Source: Streptomyces sp. MBT53
GTDB taxonomy: Bacteria > Actinomycetota > Actinomycetes > Streptomycetales > Streptomycetaceae
NCBI RefSeq assembly: GCF_016654115.1
Contig: NZ_JAEQAZ010000015.1
Coordinates: 1 to 64,000, forward strand
Reading direction: 5' to 3'
Length of the DNA: 64,000 nucleotides
The notes under the pieces are model-generated. The model made no database searches and had not been told where the DNA came from. It saw nothing but the letters and a program-made list of their open reading frames with translations. Positions 51,605 through 59,696 of the stretch are shown here, piece by piece. The translations under genes and the position numbers were made by a program. Position 1 is the stretch's first letter, and each line of letters begins with the position of its first letter.

Positions 51605-53419
51605 TCACGCGGCGGCCCGACACGCAAGGTCCCGGAGAAAGGCGAGTACGGCCCGTGCGGTGGCGTCGTTCTGCCGGAAGGCGGGGCCGCCGGTGCGCGG
51701 GCGGGTGAAGGCGCCCGGGGTCCGGACGTCGGTGTAGGGGCCGAGCGCGAAGCGCCGGGGGTGCGGTCGTCCGGCCGCGTCGAGGATGCGGCCGTCGGCG
51801 CGGTCCACCCGCAGCAGTCCCTCCGGGGTCTCCACGGCGCCGTCGGCGTGCAGTTGGCGCAGCAGCGGGTCGAGGGCGCGTCCGACGGTGGGCTCGGGCA
51901 GCCGGGCCTCGACGAGCGCCCGCGCCTCGACGGTGACGCCGGGCACGGTCGGGCTGGACGCCCGGAACACCCCGTCCTCGGCGGTCACGGCCATGTCCGC
52001 GCCGACGAACCGCACGATGCCGGCCCGGGACAGCGCGAGCAGTTGGCGCAGCCGGGGTCCGGGCGGCCCGGAGGCGAGATAGCTGAAGAAGCCGTGCCAC
52101 CAGGGTCCGATGTCACCGAGCCGGATCAACTGCACGTAGACGGAGAGCAGTCCGAGGAAGACGGACAGGTCCGGGCTGCGGGAGGGATCGTGACGGCGTG
52201 TCAGATCGGCCTCGACATAGGCCCGCAGGCCCTCCTGGAACGCCTCCTGCGACGGATACCGCACCCCGTCCAGCGGGCGGTCGAGCGCCGCGAGGTCGAG
52301 CCGGTCGGCGGGGTCGGGCACGGCGGACGCCACGAGCGCCTCGCGCTCCGCCGTCTCCCCGGCCGCGTACTTCTCCTCGAAGTCGGTCCAGGCGATCGCC
52401 GTCCGCTCGGGGTGCACACCGAACAGCCGGTGGTAGTGCGCGAACCCCAACTCCTTCTCGATCAGCGGCCATACGTCCCGCCGGAAGTCGAAGCCTCCGG
52501 GCCGCGCGAGGATCGCGTCGACCTCGGAGGGCCCGAAGAACCGTGGCAGCGGCGGCCGTTCACCGGTCCACTCGTAACCGATCTTCGAGTGGTACGGCAC
52601 TCCGCGCCGCGAGCCGACGTACAGCACCGGCTCCTGCCCCGAGGGGACGTAGGTGTCGCCGTCGTGGCGTCCGCCCCGTCCCTCGGTGAGCAGCACCATC
52701 AGGTCGACGAAGGCGAGTCCGAAGCCGCGGACGATGACGGGTTCACCGGGTGCGAGGGAGGTGAGGTCGCTGTCGGCGGTGAAGTCGGGCGGCAGGTGGA
52801 CCAGGTCGTGGGCGCGGGCGTAGGCCGCCAACTCGTGCTGCTCCTGGTCGAGTTCGGCGTCGAGGTGGCCGATCGCGAGGACGACGAGGTCGGCGGGGAG
52901 CGGGTGTGGGCGGCCTTCGAGCCACACCTGCTGGCGTCCTTCGCGCGGGCCGCTCACCCGCAGGGCCCGCTGCGGGTGGTGGTGGACGGTGACACCCGGC
53001 GGCAGTGCGGCCACGGCCTCCTCGTGCACCCAGCGCAGATAGGCGCCCTGGAGCTGCCGGTCGGCGAAGGTGGAGCCCTCGATCTCCGCCCATTCGTGCA
53101 GCGTGGGGCCGGGGCGTACCGGCCCTTCCATGACCACCGTCTCGTCGGTGAACATGGTGACGTCCTCGGCGTGCGAGTTCATCCACAGCAGCGGCGACTG
53201 GGCCGCGCGCCAGATGCGTCCGGCGCCCGGCTGATGGGGGTCGACGAGGTGGATGTCGAAGCCCCCGGCACCCTCTGTGCCCGAACCGGCGTACAGCTCC
53301 GGCGCGTTGGCGGCGATGCGCTCGATGAGACCGGTCCCCCGCGGCCCGGCCCCGACGATCACGAGTGAGGGCCTGGTACCCGGGGCGGCGGATATGGGGG
53401 TGGGAATGTCGGAAGGCAT
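51605..53419 (-). CDS. FAD/NAD(P)-binding protein, ornithine-monooxygenase-like fold
   Basis: The 604-aa protein begins, after about 20 residues, with a Rossmann motif SLVIVGAGPRGTGLIERIAA and belongs to the FAD-NAD(P)-binding (NAD_binding_9) family. Further blocks are GAGRIWRAAQSPLLWMNSHA, LQGAYLRWVHEE and VIVRGFGLAFVDLMVLLTEG, which includes the second nucleotide site. No membrane part. I chose ATG 53419 because GGAG lies about 10 bp upstream. It is the first gene of the operon with the two flavin monooxygenases, 87 bp from the next start, and might hydroxylate a product or supply an oxidation step. A TTGACA element lies about 115 bp upstream. Confidence 0.85.
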   Translation of the reverse strand: MPSDIPTPISAAPGTRPSLVIVGAGPRGTGLIERIAANAPELYAGSGTEGAGGFDIHLVDPHQPGAGRIWRAAQSPLLWMNSHAEDVTMFTDETVVMEGPVRPGPTLHEWAEIEGSTFADRQLQGAYLRWVHEEAVAALPPGVTVHHHPQRALRVSGPREGRQQVWLEGRPHPLPADLVVLAIGHLDAELDQEQHELAAYARAHDLVHLPPDFTADSDLTSLAPGEPVIVRGFGLAFVDLMVLLTEGRGGRHDGDTYVPSGQEPVLYVGSRRGVPYHSKIGYEWTGERPPLPRFFGPSEVDAILARPGGFDFRRDVWPLIEKELGFAHYHRLFGVHPERTAIAWTDFEEKYAAGETAEREALVASAVPDPADRLDLAALDRPLDGVRYPSQEAFQEGLRAYVEADLTRRHDPSRSPDLSVFLGLLSVYVQLIRLGDIGPWWHGFFSYLASGPPGPRLRQLLALSRAGIVRFVGADMAVTAEDGVFRASSPTVPGVTVEARALVEARLPEPTVGRALDPLLRQLHADGAVETPEGLLRVDRADGRILDAAGRPHPRRFALGPYTDVRTPGAFTRPRTGGPAFRQNDATARAVLAFLRDLACRAAA

Positions 53420-53618
53420 GCGAAGACTCCGTGACGTGAGCAACACGGGCGAATGCCTTCACACAGGGCGCCTCGCGGCGCCGTACGGCCGAGCCCCTCA
53501 GCAGGGCCGTTCTCCGACTGTACGGCGCCGTTTCCCCTCGCTGTCAAGGAAGTCCACACTGTGAGCAGTACGTCTCATCTCGGTTGACGCCCCACCGGAT
53601 GCCTGTTCCACTTAGTTC

Positions 53619-53690
53619 ATGCATCGGCAGCAGTGGCTGGTCAAGCGCTCCCACATCGACCTCGGTCGAGTGTGGTCCTCTTCCTGTTGA
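53619..53690 (+). CDS. leader peptide of the sulfur/cysteine-responsive actinobacterial type, no gene downstream
   Basis: The 23-codon frame reads MHRQQWLVKRS followed by HIDLGRVWSSSC and a stop. It has the family pattern L-V-x-R-x-H-I/V-D-L-x-R-x-x-S-x-x-C known from short leader peptides before sulfur-metabolism operons in Streptomyces and mycobacteria, where a terminal Cys codon senses cysteine supply. A GC hairpin follows 25 bp after the stop. There is no gene on this strand after it: the next gene is convergent. On the other strand the flavin monooxygenase operon begins 200 bp away. Motif match is clear; function here is inferred. Confidence 0.7.
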   Translation: MHRQQWLVKRSHIDLGRVWSSSC

Positions 53691-53714
53691 GCTGACCCAC
53701 TGCGCGTCCCGGTC

Positions 53715-53733
53715 GCCGGAGTCTCCCTCCGGC
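53715..53733 (+). terminator. hairpin after the leader peptide
   Basis: GCCGGAG (53715-53721) and CTCCGGC (53727-53733) form a perfect 7-bp stem with the loop TCTCC, 24 bp after the leader stop. It could be an attenuator or simple terminator; no U-run follows. Confidence 0.55.
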
Positions 53734-53822
53734 CGTGCGCCTCACGTGTTCTTCCGGTCCACCCGTTCCGCCTTCACACGCACCCCTCCCCTCGGGTTTC
53801 GTCCGCACTTCCTCCACCACAG

Positions 53823-54422
53823 CTATCGGGTCAGCGCGGCCGTACGCCGTCGCGGTGTCGCCCGGACCCCGATCACCCGGTCCATCAGCGCACCGAGCAC
53901 ATCGCGTACGGAGTCCCGGTTGCGCGCGTCGCACTCCAGCACGGGTACGTCCGCGCTCAGCCCGAGCGCCTCCCGGACCTCTTCCACGTCGAACCGGTCG
54001 GCGCCGTCGAAGCGGTTCACGGCGAGGACGAAGGGCGCGCCCTGCGACTCGAAGTAGTCGACCGCCGGGAAGCAGTCCTCGATCCGCCGGGTGTCCATGA
54101 GGACCACCGTGCCGAGCGCGCCCTCCACCAGGTCGTCCCAGAGGAACGAGAACCGGTCCTGTCCGGGCGTCCCGAACAGATAGAGCGTCATCGTCGGATC
54201 GAGCGTGATCCGCCCGAAGTCGAGGGCGACCGTCGTGGTGGTCTTCGCCTCGACCCCCACCAACGAGTCGACGCCCACGGAGACTTGGGTCATCGCCGCC
54301 TCGGTGTCGAGGGGTTCGATCTCCGAAATGGCCCCGATGAAGGTGGTCTTGCCGACCCCGAGGCCGCCGCTGACCACGATCTTCACGGCCAGCGGCACGA
54401 TCTTGTCAGAGCGCCCGGACAT
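53823..54422 (-). CDS. cvnD: conservon GTPase, CvnD-type
   Basis: The 199-aa GTPase belongs to the MglA-like group of conservons. The P-loop is VSGGLGVGKTTF (about residues 17-28), switch II is LYLFGTPGQDRFSFLW and the base motif is NRFDGAD in place of the usual NKxD. A short basic tail ends it. It is the last gene of a four-gene operon and its start overlaps the DUF742 gene by 17 bp. In S. coelicolor such operons act like a eukaryotic GPCR module in control of development and antibiotic production. Which conservon number this is cannot be told from sequence alone. Confidence 0.93.
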   Translation of the reverse strand: MSGRSDKIVPLAVKIVVSGGLGVGKTTFIGAISEIEPLDTEAAMTQVSVGVDSLVGVEAKTTTTVALDFGRITLDPTMTLYLFGTPGQDRFSFLWDDLVEGALGTVVLMDTRRIEDCFPAVDYFESQGAPFVLAVNRFDGADRFDVEEVREALGLSADVPVLECDARNRDSVRDVLGALMDRVIGVRATPRRRTAALTR

Positions 54423-54762
54423 GGTCCCTGATCCTTTCGAGCATCGGGAGCGGCAGCTCCGCGGGTTGCCGGCAGGCGAGTTGCCCGGCGACGACGAGGT
54501 CGGAGATGAGCACCTTCGCCACTCCGAGAGGCACCCCGACCCGGTGCGCCACCTCGGCGACGGTCGTCGGCCGCTCGCACACCGCGACGATGTGGCGCCG
54601 CTCGAAAGCGAGCGACGGATCCGGCACGCCGACGGCGACGACCAGCGTCTCCAGCCGCAGATCGGCCTGGAGGGGCTCGGACCGGCCGCCGGTGATGATG
54701 AACGGCCGGACGAACGTCGCGTCCTCGTCAGGTTCTACGTCCCTGGACTGTTCACCGTTCAC
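54406..54762 (-). CDS. cvnC: conservon DUF742 protein, CvnC-type
   Basis: The 118-aa DUF742 protein has a winged-helix-like core with RPFIITGGRSEPL near the start and VAEVAHRVGVPLGVAKVLIS, a typical HTH-like pair, in the middle. Its GTG start overlaps the roadblock stop (GTGA), and its end overlaps the GTPase start. It is thought to link the kinase and the GTPase, but its molecular job is not settled. Confidence 0.92.
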   Translation of the reverse strand: MNGEQSRDVEPDEDATFVRPFIITGGRSEPLQADLRLETLVVAVGVPDPSLAFERRHIVAVCERPTTVAEVAHRVGVPLGVAKVLISDLVVAGQLACRQPAELPLPMLERIRDHVRAL

Positions 54763-55187
54763 CGTGGCAACGCCTGTCGCAGATCGGCGATGAGCGTCGG
54801 GGTGAGCAGATCACCCGCCCGCTCCGCGAGCACCGCCATCTCGTAGCCGACGAGGCCCAGTTCACCGCTGCTGTCGGCGAGGACACCGAGACAGCTGCCG
54901 TCCCGGATCGCCGAGACGAGCAGGAAACCCCGGCCCATCTCGATCATGATGAGCTTGACCCCGTCGAAGCTGTACCGCTTGGACGCGCTGCGGGCCAGAC
55001 TGCTCAACCCCGAGACGATCGCGGCGAGATGGTCGGCCTCGGTCCGTCCGAGCCCGTCCGACACGGCGATCAGCAGTCCGTCGGAGGAGACGGCGACCGC
55101 GTCCCGTACGCCGTCGGTGCTCTTGACGAAGTTGGCGAGCAGCCAGTTGAAGGTCTGCGAGTCGTGCTGGATGTCGACGGCGGTCAC
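54759..55187 (-). CDS. cvnB: conservon roadblock/LC7 protein, CvnB-type
   Basis: The 142-aa roadblock protein has the blocks NWLLANFVKSTDGVRDAVAV, SSDGLLIAVSDGL and DHLAAIVSGLSSLARSAS, and a closing helix (LTPTLIADLRQALP). In relatives this fold binds and activates the MglA-like GTPase. GTG 55187 overlaps the kinase stop, and its own stop overlaps the DUF742 start. Confidence 0.94.
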   Translation of the reverse strand: MTAVDIQHDSQTFNWLLANFVKSTDGVRDAVAVSSDGLLIAVSDGLGRTEADHLAAIVSGLSSLARSASKRYSFDGVKLIMIEMGRGFLLVSAIRDGSCLGVLADSSGELGLVGYEMAVLAERAGDLLTPTLIADLRQALPR

Positions 55188-57415
55188 TTGGCGGCACCCT
55201 CGTTCGTCTCGGCGTTCTGCTGCTTCTCCTTCTCGACGCTGATCCCGCCCCGCATATGGGCGCTGCGCAGGGTGGAGAGCATCCCGGAGACCTGTTCGGG
55301 GGTCCGCTCCGGGTTGGGCGGTGCTGCGGGGGTGGTCCGGTCGGTGCGGTCGGTCTCGCTCACCGCTGCCGCGATACCGCTGCGCTGGGGCCGCTTGACC
55401 AGGCCGTTGCGGGTGCGCGCGGCGGACGAACCGCCCTTGGCGGCCATCGGGGCGACCGCCGGTTCGGGCTTGGGCTCCATGTCCGTCTCCGCCTTCCTCG
55501 GTGCCGGGACCGAGGGCTTCGCCTCGACCGCCTTCTCCGTCAGCAGCGCCGCGGGAATCAGCACCCGCGCGACCACACCGGCCGCCGGCGCCTCGCCGAG
55601 CCGTACCTCGATACCGCACTTGCGGGCCAGCGCGCCGACCACGAAGTGGCCCAGGAACCGGGTGGGTTCGGCCATGAAGCTGGCGGTGCCGGAGAGCCGT
55701 ACGTTGGCCTCGGCGAGGGCCTGGTTGTCCATGCCGAAGCCATGGTCGACGATCGCGACCAGATAACCGGCGCTGGTGCGCCGCCCCTCGATCTCCACGT
55801 CGGAGTCCGGCGGCGAGAAACTCAGCGCGTTCTCCACCAACTCGGCCAGCAGGTGGGCGATTTCGACGACGACGGAGCCGGTGACGAACGCGGGCTCGAT
55901 CCGGCGCAGGGTGACCCGGCGGTACTCCTCGACCTCCGAGAGCGCCGCGCGCAGCACGTCGTTGACGGCCAGCGGGGTGGACCAGGGGCGGGGGCTGGAC
56001 TCCCCGGCGAGCACGAGGAGGCTCTCGGCGTTGCGGCGCATACGGGTGGCCAGGTGGTCGAGTTCGAAGAGGTTGGCGAGGGTCGCCGGATCGGCGTCCT
56101 CGTGCTCCAGCTTGTTGATGAAGCTGATCTGACGGCGCACCAGGTTCTGGTTGCGACGGCCCAGGCTCACCAGCGAGTCGGTGGCGTTGCGCCGCAACAC
56201 GGCCTGCTCGGTGGCGAGATCGAACGCGGACCGCTGCACCCGGTCGAACGCCTCGGCCACCTCCCGGACTTCGGCCCCGGCCCGGTCGGTGACGACGAGC
56301 CGGGCGGGCGGCTGCGGCGCCGCCCCGGACGAGCCGTCCTGTACGGCGGCCACGGCCTGCGGCAGCCGGGTCCCGGCCACCTCCCGTGCCTGCTGGGCGA
56401 GTTCGACCAGCGGCGAGGAGACGGACCGCACACAGTCGAGGGCCAGCGCGCCGAGCGCGGCGACCGTACCGAGCGCGAGCAGCAGGAACAGCAGCAGGTC
56501 GCGCTGGGCCGAACTCTCCAGCTGCGCGGCCCGGTTCTCGACATCGGTGCCGAGGCTGATCTGCACGCCGCGCATCCCGTTGATGGTGGAGGTCGTCGCG
56601 TCCCACCAGGCCATGGGCGGGATGACGCTCGACTTCAGCTTCCCGGTGCCGTGCACCGCCTTGCTCTCGTACGCCAGCGTGCGCTCGGCGTCGGGCGTGG
56701 TCAGGGCGGTGTTCAGGCGCCGTTCCTGCACAGCGGTGGCCGACCGCGGGAAGGCGTCGAGGGCGGCGAGGCGTCCGGCGCGGATCTCCATGAACCGGCC
56801 GTAGTCGTCGCCGCGGAACTTCCCGGCGCGTACCGAGCCGAGCACGATGGCCCGCTCCTCGCCGGTGAACTCCTTGGCGTTGCCGAGGACTTGAAGCGCC
56901 TGGTAGGCGTCGCGCAGCGTGCCGTCGTGGACGTCTCCGAGGCCGAGGTCGAGCCGGTCCAGGACGGTGATGGTGGTGGTGAAGTAGTCGAAGGTGTCCT
57001 TCACCACGCCGGTGCCGTCGTCGGCGTCCTTGCGGATCCCGTCCAGGCCGTCGAGCCGGCCCAGGGACTCGCGCACGGAACCGGCGGCCGAGTCCTCGCG
57101 CCCCTTCAGGGCCAGGTCCAGCTGCTGGCGGGCGGCGTCGGTCGCCTTGCGCTGCGCGGGCAGTTTGGCGCTGAACTGCCGGACTCCGCCCACGTATCCG
57201 GTGGTGAGCCCGCGCTCCTTCTGGAGTTCGTGCACGAGTCCCTGGAGGGTGATCTCCAGGCGGGCGTTGTCGGCGGTCGCGGAGGCGTTGCGGTAGGCGG
57301 AGATCTGCTCGGTGGCCGCGATGCCGAGCAGGGCGAGCAGGACCGCGAGAGCGAGGACCAGAATCCTCAGCAGCCTGGCGCGGATGCTGGTGGTCGCTTT
57401 TGTTGTGACGTCCAC
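55184..57415 (-). CDS. cvnA: conservon sensor histidine kinase with NIT domain, CvnA-type
   Basis: The 743-aa protein has an N-terminal helix (about residues 12-32) and a nitrate/nitrite-type (NIT) sensor domain outside (about 35-310). Its usual block is LQKERGLTTGYVGG, with ITVLDRLDLGLGD later. A second helix (about 312-335, LLLFLLLALGTVAALGALAL), a HAMP-like linker and a helical pairing region (LVRRQISFINKLEHE, LDHLATRMRRNAESL) follow. The HATPase part has N box VENALSFSPPDSDV and G box VDHGFGMDN. A Pro/Ala-rich tail of about 120 residues ends it. GTG 57415 is used. It heads the four-gene operon. Confidence 0.94.
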   Translation of the reverse strand: MDVTTKATTSIRARLLRILVLALAVLLALLGIAATEQISAYRNASATADNARLEITLQGLVHELQKERGLTTGYVGGVRQFSAKLPAQRKATDAARQQLDLALKGREDSAAGSVRESLGRLDGLDGIRKDADDGTGVVKDTFDYFTTTITVLDRLDLGLGDVHDGTLRDAYQALQVLGNAKEFTGEERAIVLGSVRAGKFRGDDYGRFMEIRAGRLAALDAFPRSATAVQERRLNTALTTPDAERTLAYESKAVHGTGKLKSSVIPPMAWWDATTSTINGMRGVQISLGTDVENRAAQLESSAQRDLLLFLLLALGTVAALGALALDCVRSVSSPLVELAQQAREVAGTRLPQAVAAVQDGSSGAAPQPPARLVVTDRAGAEVREVAEAFDRVQRSAFDLATEQAVLRRNATDSLVSLGRRNQNLVRRQISFINKLEHEDADPATLANLFELDHLATRMRRNAESLLVLAGESSPRPWSTPLAVNDVLRAALSEVEEYRRVTLRRIEPAFVTGSVVVEIAHLLAELVENALSFSPPDSDVEIEGRRTSAGYLVAIVDHGFGMDNQALAEANVRLSGTASFMAEPTRFLGHFVVGALARKCGIEVRLGEAPAAGVVARVLIPAALLTEKAVEAKPSVPAPRKAETDMEPKPEPAVAPMAAKGGSSAARTRNGLVKRPQRSGIAAAVSETDRTDRTTPAAPPNPERTPEQVSGMLSTLRSAHMRGGISVEKEKQQNAETNEGAAK

Positions 57416-57626
57416 TGAAGTGCCTTAAGTGGGTGGCGAGTTGATCAAGAGTCGAACCTGAGGCAGAAATGGTTCTGCTCCCGCCCAACGACCCTCACGG
57501 CACACCGGTCACCGGATCATGTTTTTGTTTTACCGCGCCGAAACACGGGCCTCCCGGCCCCGCAGGTCGGCAATACCTCGCGAGCCGGTCGTATACAACG
57601 GTGGTGACTCCCCGTCACCGTCACGC

Positions 57627-58862
57627 TCAGCAGTCACAGCACGAGAGACATTCACAGCACTCGCAGCATTCACAGGCGTCACAGCACGAGCAGTCGCAGC
57701 TGGAGCAGCACCCCTCGCGCCGCCGCCGCGACCACGGTCCCTCGAACTCGTCGGCGCAGCACACCTTGCAGGTGCAGCACAGCCCGAGCGCGGCGGCACA
57801 CCCGGCCCAGAAGCCGCGCTTGTCGGGCCGTGGGGGTTCACCGCCGAAGGGGTTGCCGCCGTGCGGATTCCCACCGTAGGGATTGCCGTCGTGGCGCGGA
57901 TCGCCCGGCAGATAGGGGGTCTGCGGCGGTCCGAAGGCGGCCCGCGGCCCCGGCGCCTGCCCATACCCGCCTCCGTTCCCGCCTCCGTTCCCGTGTCCGC
58001 AGGACTGGGTCCCGAAGGCCCGGTCGACCGAGCGGCCGAGCTCGTGCGCGAGCAGCAGATGCGCCAACTTGCCGTCCGTGAAGGACGTCTCCCGCAGCGC
58101 GAGCCGTATCCCGTGCAGCGCGTCGTCGGCCAGGCGCCGGGCCTCGGTGAGCGGGGTGCCGGTCGCGGTGAGCGGGTTCCAGGCACCCGACGCCGCGTCG
58201 GACTCCCGGTCCTCCACGGCGTCCAGGAGATGCGCGAGCCGGCCGAAGAGGCGCCCGGCCTCGGCGAGCGGTACGGCGTTGCCGGGCCGTCCGGCCAGGA
58301 GCGCGGTGTGCGCGAAGGCGGCCGCGGTGGCGGTCTCGGTCGGTTCGGTGACGGTCAGGATCTGGGTGCCGGGCCCGGCGAGCGCCTCGATGCCGAACTG
58401 CCGCTCCACGGCCTCGACGAGGACACCGGCGTCGAACCCGACGCCCGCGCCGGTCCGCGCCCCGGCCCGCCCCCAGCTCCCGGCGACCCGCCGCGCGGCC
58501 AGGGCCACGGGCTTGCGGGCCAGCAGCCCGTCCCCGTCGGCGACATGGTCACGCACCTTCGCGGAGGCGAGCACCAGCGAGACGGCCGCCGCGAGGCGCG
58601 CGCCCTCGCCCTGCGCGACGGACGCGGTGCGCATCCCGCGCAACGGGCAGGGCCCGGCCGTACGCCGCCAGCCGCCGGCCTCCCGCTCGACCTGAGCCTC
58701 CGTCAGGACCGAGAGCAGCAGCCCGTCGTAGTTGGTGACCACCCGCGCGAGCTGCCCGTGGTCTCCGCGCAGCGCGAGGCACAACCCGCACAAGTGCGCC
58801 ATCCACTGGGCCTTGAGGCTCTCTCCGAGCCGATGACTGCAGGGCCTGACCATTCCGAACAC
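57627..58862 (-). CDS. DUF5685 family protein with Cys-rich C-terminus
   Basis: The 411-aa protein starts VFGMVRPCSHRL and continues with AHLCGLCLALRGDHGQ, the metal-binding-like Cys blocks of DUF5685 proteins. A helical body (about residues 60-285) has PCPLRG and TATAAAFAHTALLAG. A Gly/Pro/Asn-rich linker leads to about 25 cysteines in the last 70 residues, for example LGLCCTCKVCCADEFEG and the repeated CECCECCEC. I chose GTG 58862 because GGGGGA lies about 6 bp upstream and the resulting N-terminus matches relatives. Metal binding is likely. It is divergent from the sepF-like gene. Confidence 0.85.
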   Translation of the reverse strand: MFGMVRPCSHRLGESLKAQWMAHLCGLCLALRGDHGQLARVVTNYDGLLLSVLTEAQVEREAGGWRRTAGPCPLRGMRTASVAQGEGARLAAAVSLVLASAKVRDHVADGDGLLARKPVALAARRVAGSWGRAGARTGAGVGFDAGVLVEAVERQFGIEALAGPGTQILTVTEPTETATAAAFAHTALLAGRPGNAVPLAEAGRLFGRLAHLLDAVEDRESDAASGAWNPLTATGTPLTEARRLADDALHGIRLALRETSFTDGKLAHLLLAHELGRSVDRAFGTQSCGHGNGGGNGGGYGQAPGPRAAFGPPQTPYLPGDPRHDGNPYGGNPHGGNPFGGEPPRPDKRGFWAGCAAALGLCCTCKVCCADEFEGPWSRRRREGCCSSCDCSCCDACECCECCECLSCCDC

Positions 58863-59187
58863 GACGATCCCCCGTGGCGTGTACGACATCTGACGTGGCG
58901 TTCACTACGACGCCCGGTGGGCGTTGAGCGGCCGCATCGCATCGACCACTCCGTTCACCCGTACGCACCAGCCATCACCCGGACGCCGGGAAGAATCATA
59001 TTTCACTCTCAGTCAGCAGCCGCATGCGGCAACACCCTTGATACACGGGGGCCCTCGACGTATTGGCTGTGCACCAGTAGCGTCACAAACCCCCCGCGCG
59101 GCGTCTATCCACTTGGCGCGCGATCCGCATCATGGATGACCATAGGGATGCGGATAGCAATAAAGACCGCTGTGAGAGGAGGCGTCC
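58863..59187. other. 325-bp divergent spacer between DUF5685 and sepF-like genes
   Basis: It should hold promoters for both divergent genes. Only one clear element was found, the inverted repeat at 59123-59155. The + strand frames in this stretch have no codon bias and are not taken as genes. Confidence 0.5.
59123..59155. promoter_or_regulatory. inverted repeat upstream of the sepF-like gene
   Basis: ATCCGCAT (59123-59130) and ATGCGGAT (59148-59155) are a perfect 8-bp repeat with 17 bp between arms. It ends 32 bp before the ATG. It may be an operator or form a leader hairpin. Confidence 0.5.
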
Positions 59188-59628
59188 ATGGGATCGGTAC
59201 GCAAGGCGAGTGCCTGGCTTGGGCTCGTTGACGACAACGATGACGAGCGCTACTACGACGACGACTACTCCGAAGGGACCGAGCAGCCCGGGGATGCCTG
59301 GGTGACGGACCCGCGAGTGAAGGTGGCCTCGGACGTGGCCGAGGTGAAGGGCCGGCGCATCGGCACGGTCACCCCGGACAGCTTCCGGGACGCCCGCGCC
59401 ATCGGTGAGCTGTTCCGGGAAGGTGTCCCGGTGATCGTGAACCTCACGGCGATGGAGGCGACCGACGCCAAGCGCGTGGTCGACTTCGCGGCCGGCCTGA
59501 CCTTCGGCCTGCGCGGCACGATCGAGCGGGTCGCGAACCGTGTCTTCCTGCTGACCCCCGCCAACACGGAGATCGTCAGCGGCGACCCGGTCGCGCGCCG
59601 CGAGGACGGTTTCTTCAACCAGAGCTGA
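59188..59628 (+). CDS. SepF-like cell division protein (SflA/SflB type)
   Basis: The 146-aa protein resembles SepF. It has a short N-terminal amphipathic segment ([13 protein letters not shown]), then an acidic stretch of Asp and Tyr, and a C-terminal SepF fold (about residues 55-135) with [39 protein letters not shown] and [10 protein letters not shown]. Streptomycetes have the true SepF beside ftsZ and two paralogues, SflA and SflB, that control branching and polarity of hyphae. This gene is away from the division cluster, so it is a paralogue. GAGAGGAGG before ATG 59188 is an excellent ribosome site. A terminator follows directly. Confidence 0.93.
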   Translation: MGSVRKASAWLGLVDDNDDERYYDDDYSEGTEQPGDAWVTDPRVKVASDVAEVKGRRIGTVTPDSFRDARAIGELFREGVPVIVNLTAMEATDAKRVVDFAAGLTFGLRGTIERVANRVFLLTPANTEIVSGDPVARREDGFFNQS

Positions 59629-59655
59629 GGCAGGGCCGCTTACCGGCCCTGCCTC
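59627..59655. terminator. bidirectional terminator after the sepF-like gene
   Basis: GAGGCAGGGCCG (59627-59638) and CGGCCCTGCCTC (59644-59655) form a perfect 12-bp stem with a 5-nt loop. It overlaps the TGA of the sepF-like gene and lies 42 bp from the end of the convergent dehydrogenase gene. Confidence 0.85.
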
Positions 59656-59696
59656 CCGCAGGGTTGATCAACGTCGATCAGGGTCCTCGGGTCTTC

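Noticed and set aside
50495..53368. 957-codon + strand frame opposite the monooxygenase operon
   Set aside because: Covers three recognised minus-strand genes; composition is that of a shadow frame.
53420..53462. Second leader peptide on the minus strand just before the FAD protein
   Set aside because: The GTG frame there reads through into the gene out of frame and lacks the L-V-x-R-x-H-x-D-L pattern.
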